A model generated the notes under the pieces. The model saw nothing but the letters and a program-made list of their open reading frames with translations. It made no database searches and was not told the DNA's origin. Source: Candidatus Omnitrophota bacterium (GTDB lineage Bacteria > Omnitrophota > Koll11 > VGKN01). From it: 6,221 nucleotides of DNA. Numbering within the stretch: the first letter of the stretch is position 1; every line of letters begins with the position of its first letter. The position numbers were made by a program, and so were the translations under genes. The stretch spans positions 1-6,221 of the forward strand of contig VGKN01000101.1 of assembly GCA_016867055.1 (NCBI GenBank). The letters are read 5' to 3'. Shown piece by piece: positions 5,786 to 6,221 of this stretch.

Positions 5786-6221
5786 CTATGATAATCCAGT
5801 GAGTTTCCTTAAAGAATTAACCTCTTCTTTAGTTAACTCTCTGAATTCGCCTTCTTTTAAAGAACCGAGAAAAATATTACCTATGGCAGTTCGCTTTAGT
5901 TTTAAGACCCTGTAGCCTAAGGTCTCAAACATAATCCTTATCTGACGCTTTTTGCCTTCTATCATCTTTACCAATAAATGGGTGCAATTATTCTCTTCAG
6001 AAATAACTCTAAGTTCTTTAAAAAAATGGGGTTTCCCTTCAATAACAATACCCTTTTTTACCAAAGAAAAATCTGCCTCACTAAATTTTCCATCTACCGC
6101 ACTGTGTAATAAATTTCTAACAGTGCGCAAGGGGGTGCGGGGGAGATTGTCCCCTGTGCTTGGGGGGTGCTCAGCGAGGCCGAAGCTTCGGCCGAGCGCC
6201 GAAGGGGGGCTTGCCCCCTTA
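5786..6221 (-). CDS. C-terminal fragment of RsuA/RluB-family pseudouridine synthase, upstream part replaced or interrupted by a GC-rich repeat
   Basis: The family isomerises a uridine in rRNA to pseudouridine. Recognisable homology covers about 103 residues from VDGKFSEADFSLVKKGIVIEG (codons from 6097 downward), through EGKKRQIRIMFETLGYRVLKLKR and IGNIFLGSLKEGEFRELTKEEV, to the TAG at 5788-5786. This is the normal C-terminal end of the catalytic domain. The N-terminal S4 domain and the GRLD motif with the catalytic Asp are not present, so this fragment alone cannot be active. Upstream of 6097 the frame stays open to the window edge (at least 41 codons) but reads like translated repeat (LPRTP..., RTVRNLLHSA). 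TTG at 6130 is a formal start but unlikely to be real. The gene is either broken by a repeat or carries it in frame; the missing half beyond the window decides. Confidence 0.75.
   Translation of the reverse strand, partial: KGASPPSALGRSFGLAEHPPSTGDNLPRTPLRTVRNLLHSAVDGKFSEADFSLVKKGIVIEGKPHFFKELRVISEENNCTHLLVKMIEGKKRQIRIMFETLGYRVLKLKRTAIGNIFLGSLKEGEFRELTKEEVNSLRKLTGLS
6098..6127. repeat. 8-bp inverted repeat at the pseudouridine synthase/repeat junction
   Basis: CGCACTGT (6098-6105) and ACAGTGCG (6120-6127) are perfect inverted copies around a 14-base A+T-rich spacer. The inner arm ends exactly where recognisable pseudouridine synthase coding sequence begins (codon 6097-6095). It could be the terminal hairpin of the inserted element. 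Confidence 0.6.
6128..6221. repeat. GC-rich, hairpin-dense island (end of an unidentified repeat element)
   Basis: Positions 6131-6221 are about 71% G+C by hand count in an otherwise A+T-rich window. Three self-complementary blocks are visible: GGGGA-gattg-TCCCC at 6140-6154; the 16-bp perfect palindrome GGCCGAAGCTTCGGCC at 6178-6193; and AAGGGGG-gcttg-CCCCCTT at 6202-6220. The minus-strand frame of the pseudouridine synthase fragment passes through without a stop. The composition and palindromes suggest a dispersed extragenic-type repeat whose far end lies outside the window. Confidence 0.65.

Noticed and set aside
5715..5915. Plus-strand 66-codon ORF starting inside the hairpin at 5701-5719
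   Set aside because: About two thirds of it is antisense to the conserved C-terminus of the pseudouridine synthase, and its start lies in the candidate terminator stem.
6098..6127. Integron attC-like site at the inverted repeat
   Set aside because: GTTAGAA on the minus strand only partly resembles the GTTRRRY core, no matching second core pair is present, and there is no integrase in the window.

Overview
The window looks like a piece of an AT-rich bacterial chromosome, possibly a contig from an uncultivated lineage. The coding regions are plain bacterial housekeeping-type genes in A+T-rich codons. The only strong compositional outlier is the last ~90 bases, which are about 71% G+C by hand count. 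Lineage cannot be fixed from sequence alone. A small bacterial Ski2-type helicase, a DUF4139 periplasmic protein and a REP-associated tyrosine transposase would fit a candidate phylum such as Omnitrophota, but that is a guess.

Layout, left to right. Positions 1-122 (minus) hold the first 40 codons of a membrane-anchored protein that runs off the left edge. An AT-rich divergent spacer of about 190 bases follows; it ends in a perfect TATAAT only 7 bases before the ATG of a 642-aa Ski2-like DExH helicase (316-2244, plus), so the helicase mRNA may be leaderless. The helicase converges on a minus-strand pair, nadC then a DUF4140/DUF4139 secreted protein. These two are 24 bases apart, with a clear GGAGGA ribosome-binding site in the gap. 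The convergent junction holds an inverted array of AGGTTN-type hexamers that can fold into a hairpin and may terminate from both sides.

Just 15 bases upstream of nadC is a compact 748-bp mobile unit (4899-5646). It is a complete 222-aa REP-associated tyrosine transposase (RAYT) gene with its own promoter, bounded by 24-bp inverted repeats (23/24 identical), each containing a GGGA-N4-TCCC mini-hairpin. Beyond it come a 40-base homopyrimidine tract, a candidate terminator, and the C-terminal part of an RsuA/RluB-family pseudouridine synthase (minus).

The pseudouridine synthase homology stops abruptly at about position 6097. An inverted repeat and a GC-rich, hairpin-dense island begin there and run off the right edge, yet the reading frame stays open through all of it. 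This is the most intriguing part of the window: a palindromic repeat either disrupts the gene or is inserted in frame, as Rickettsia palindromic elements do.

The genes do not form one pathway. nadC makes the NAD precursor NaMN, the helicase acts on RNA or DNA, DUF4139 is a periplasmic protein of unknown role, and the pseudouridine synthase would act on rRNA. What ties the right half together is mobile and repeat DNA.
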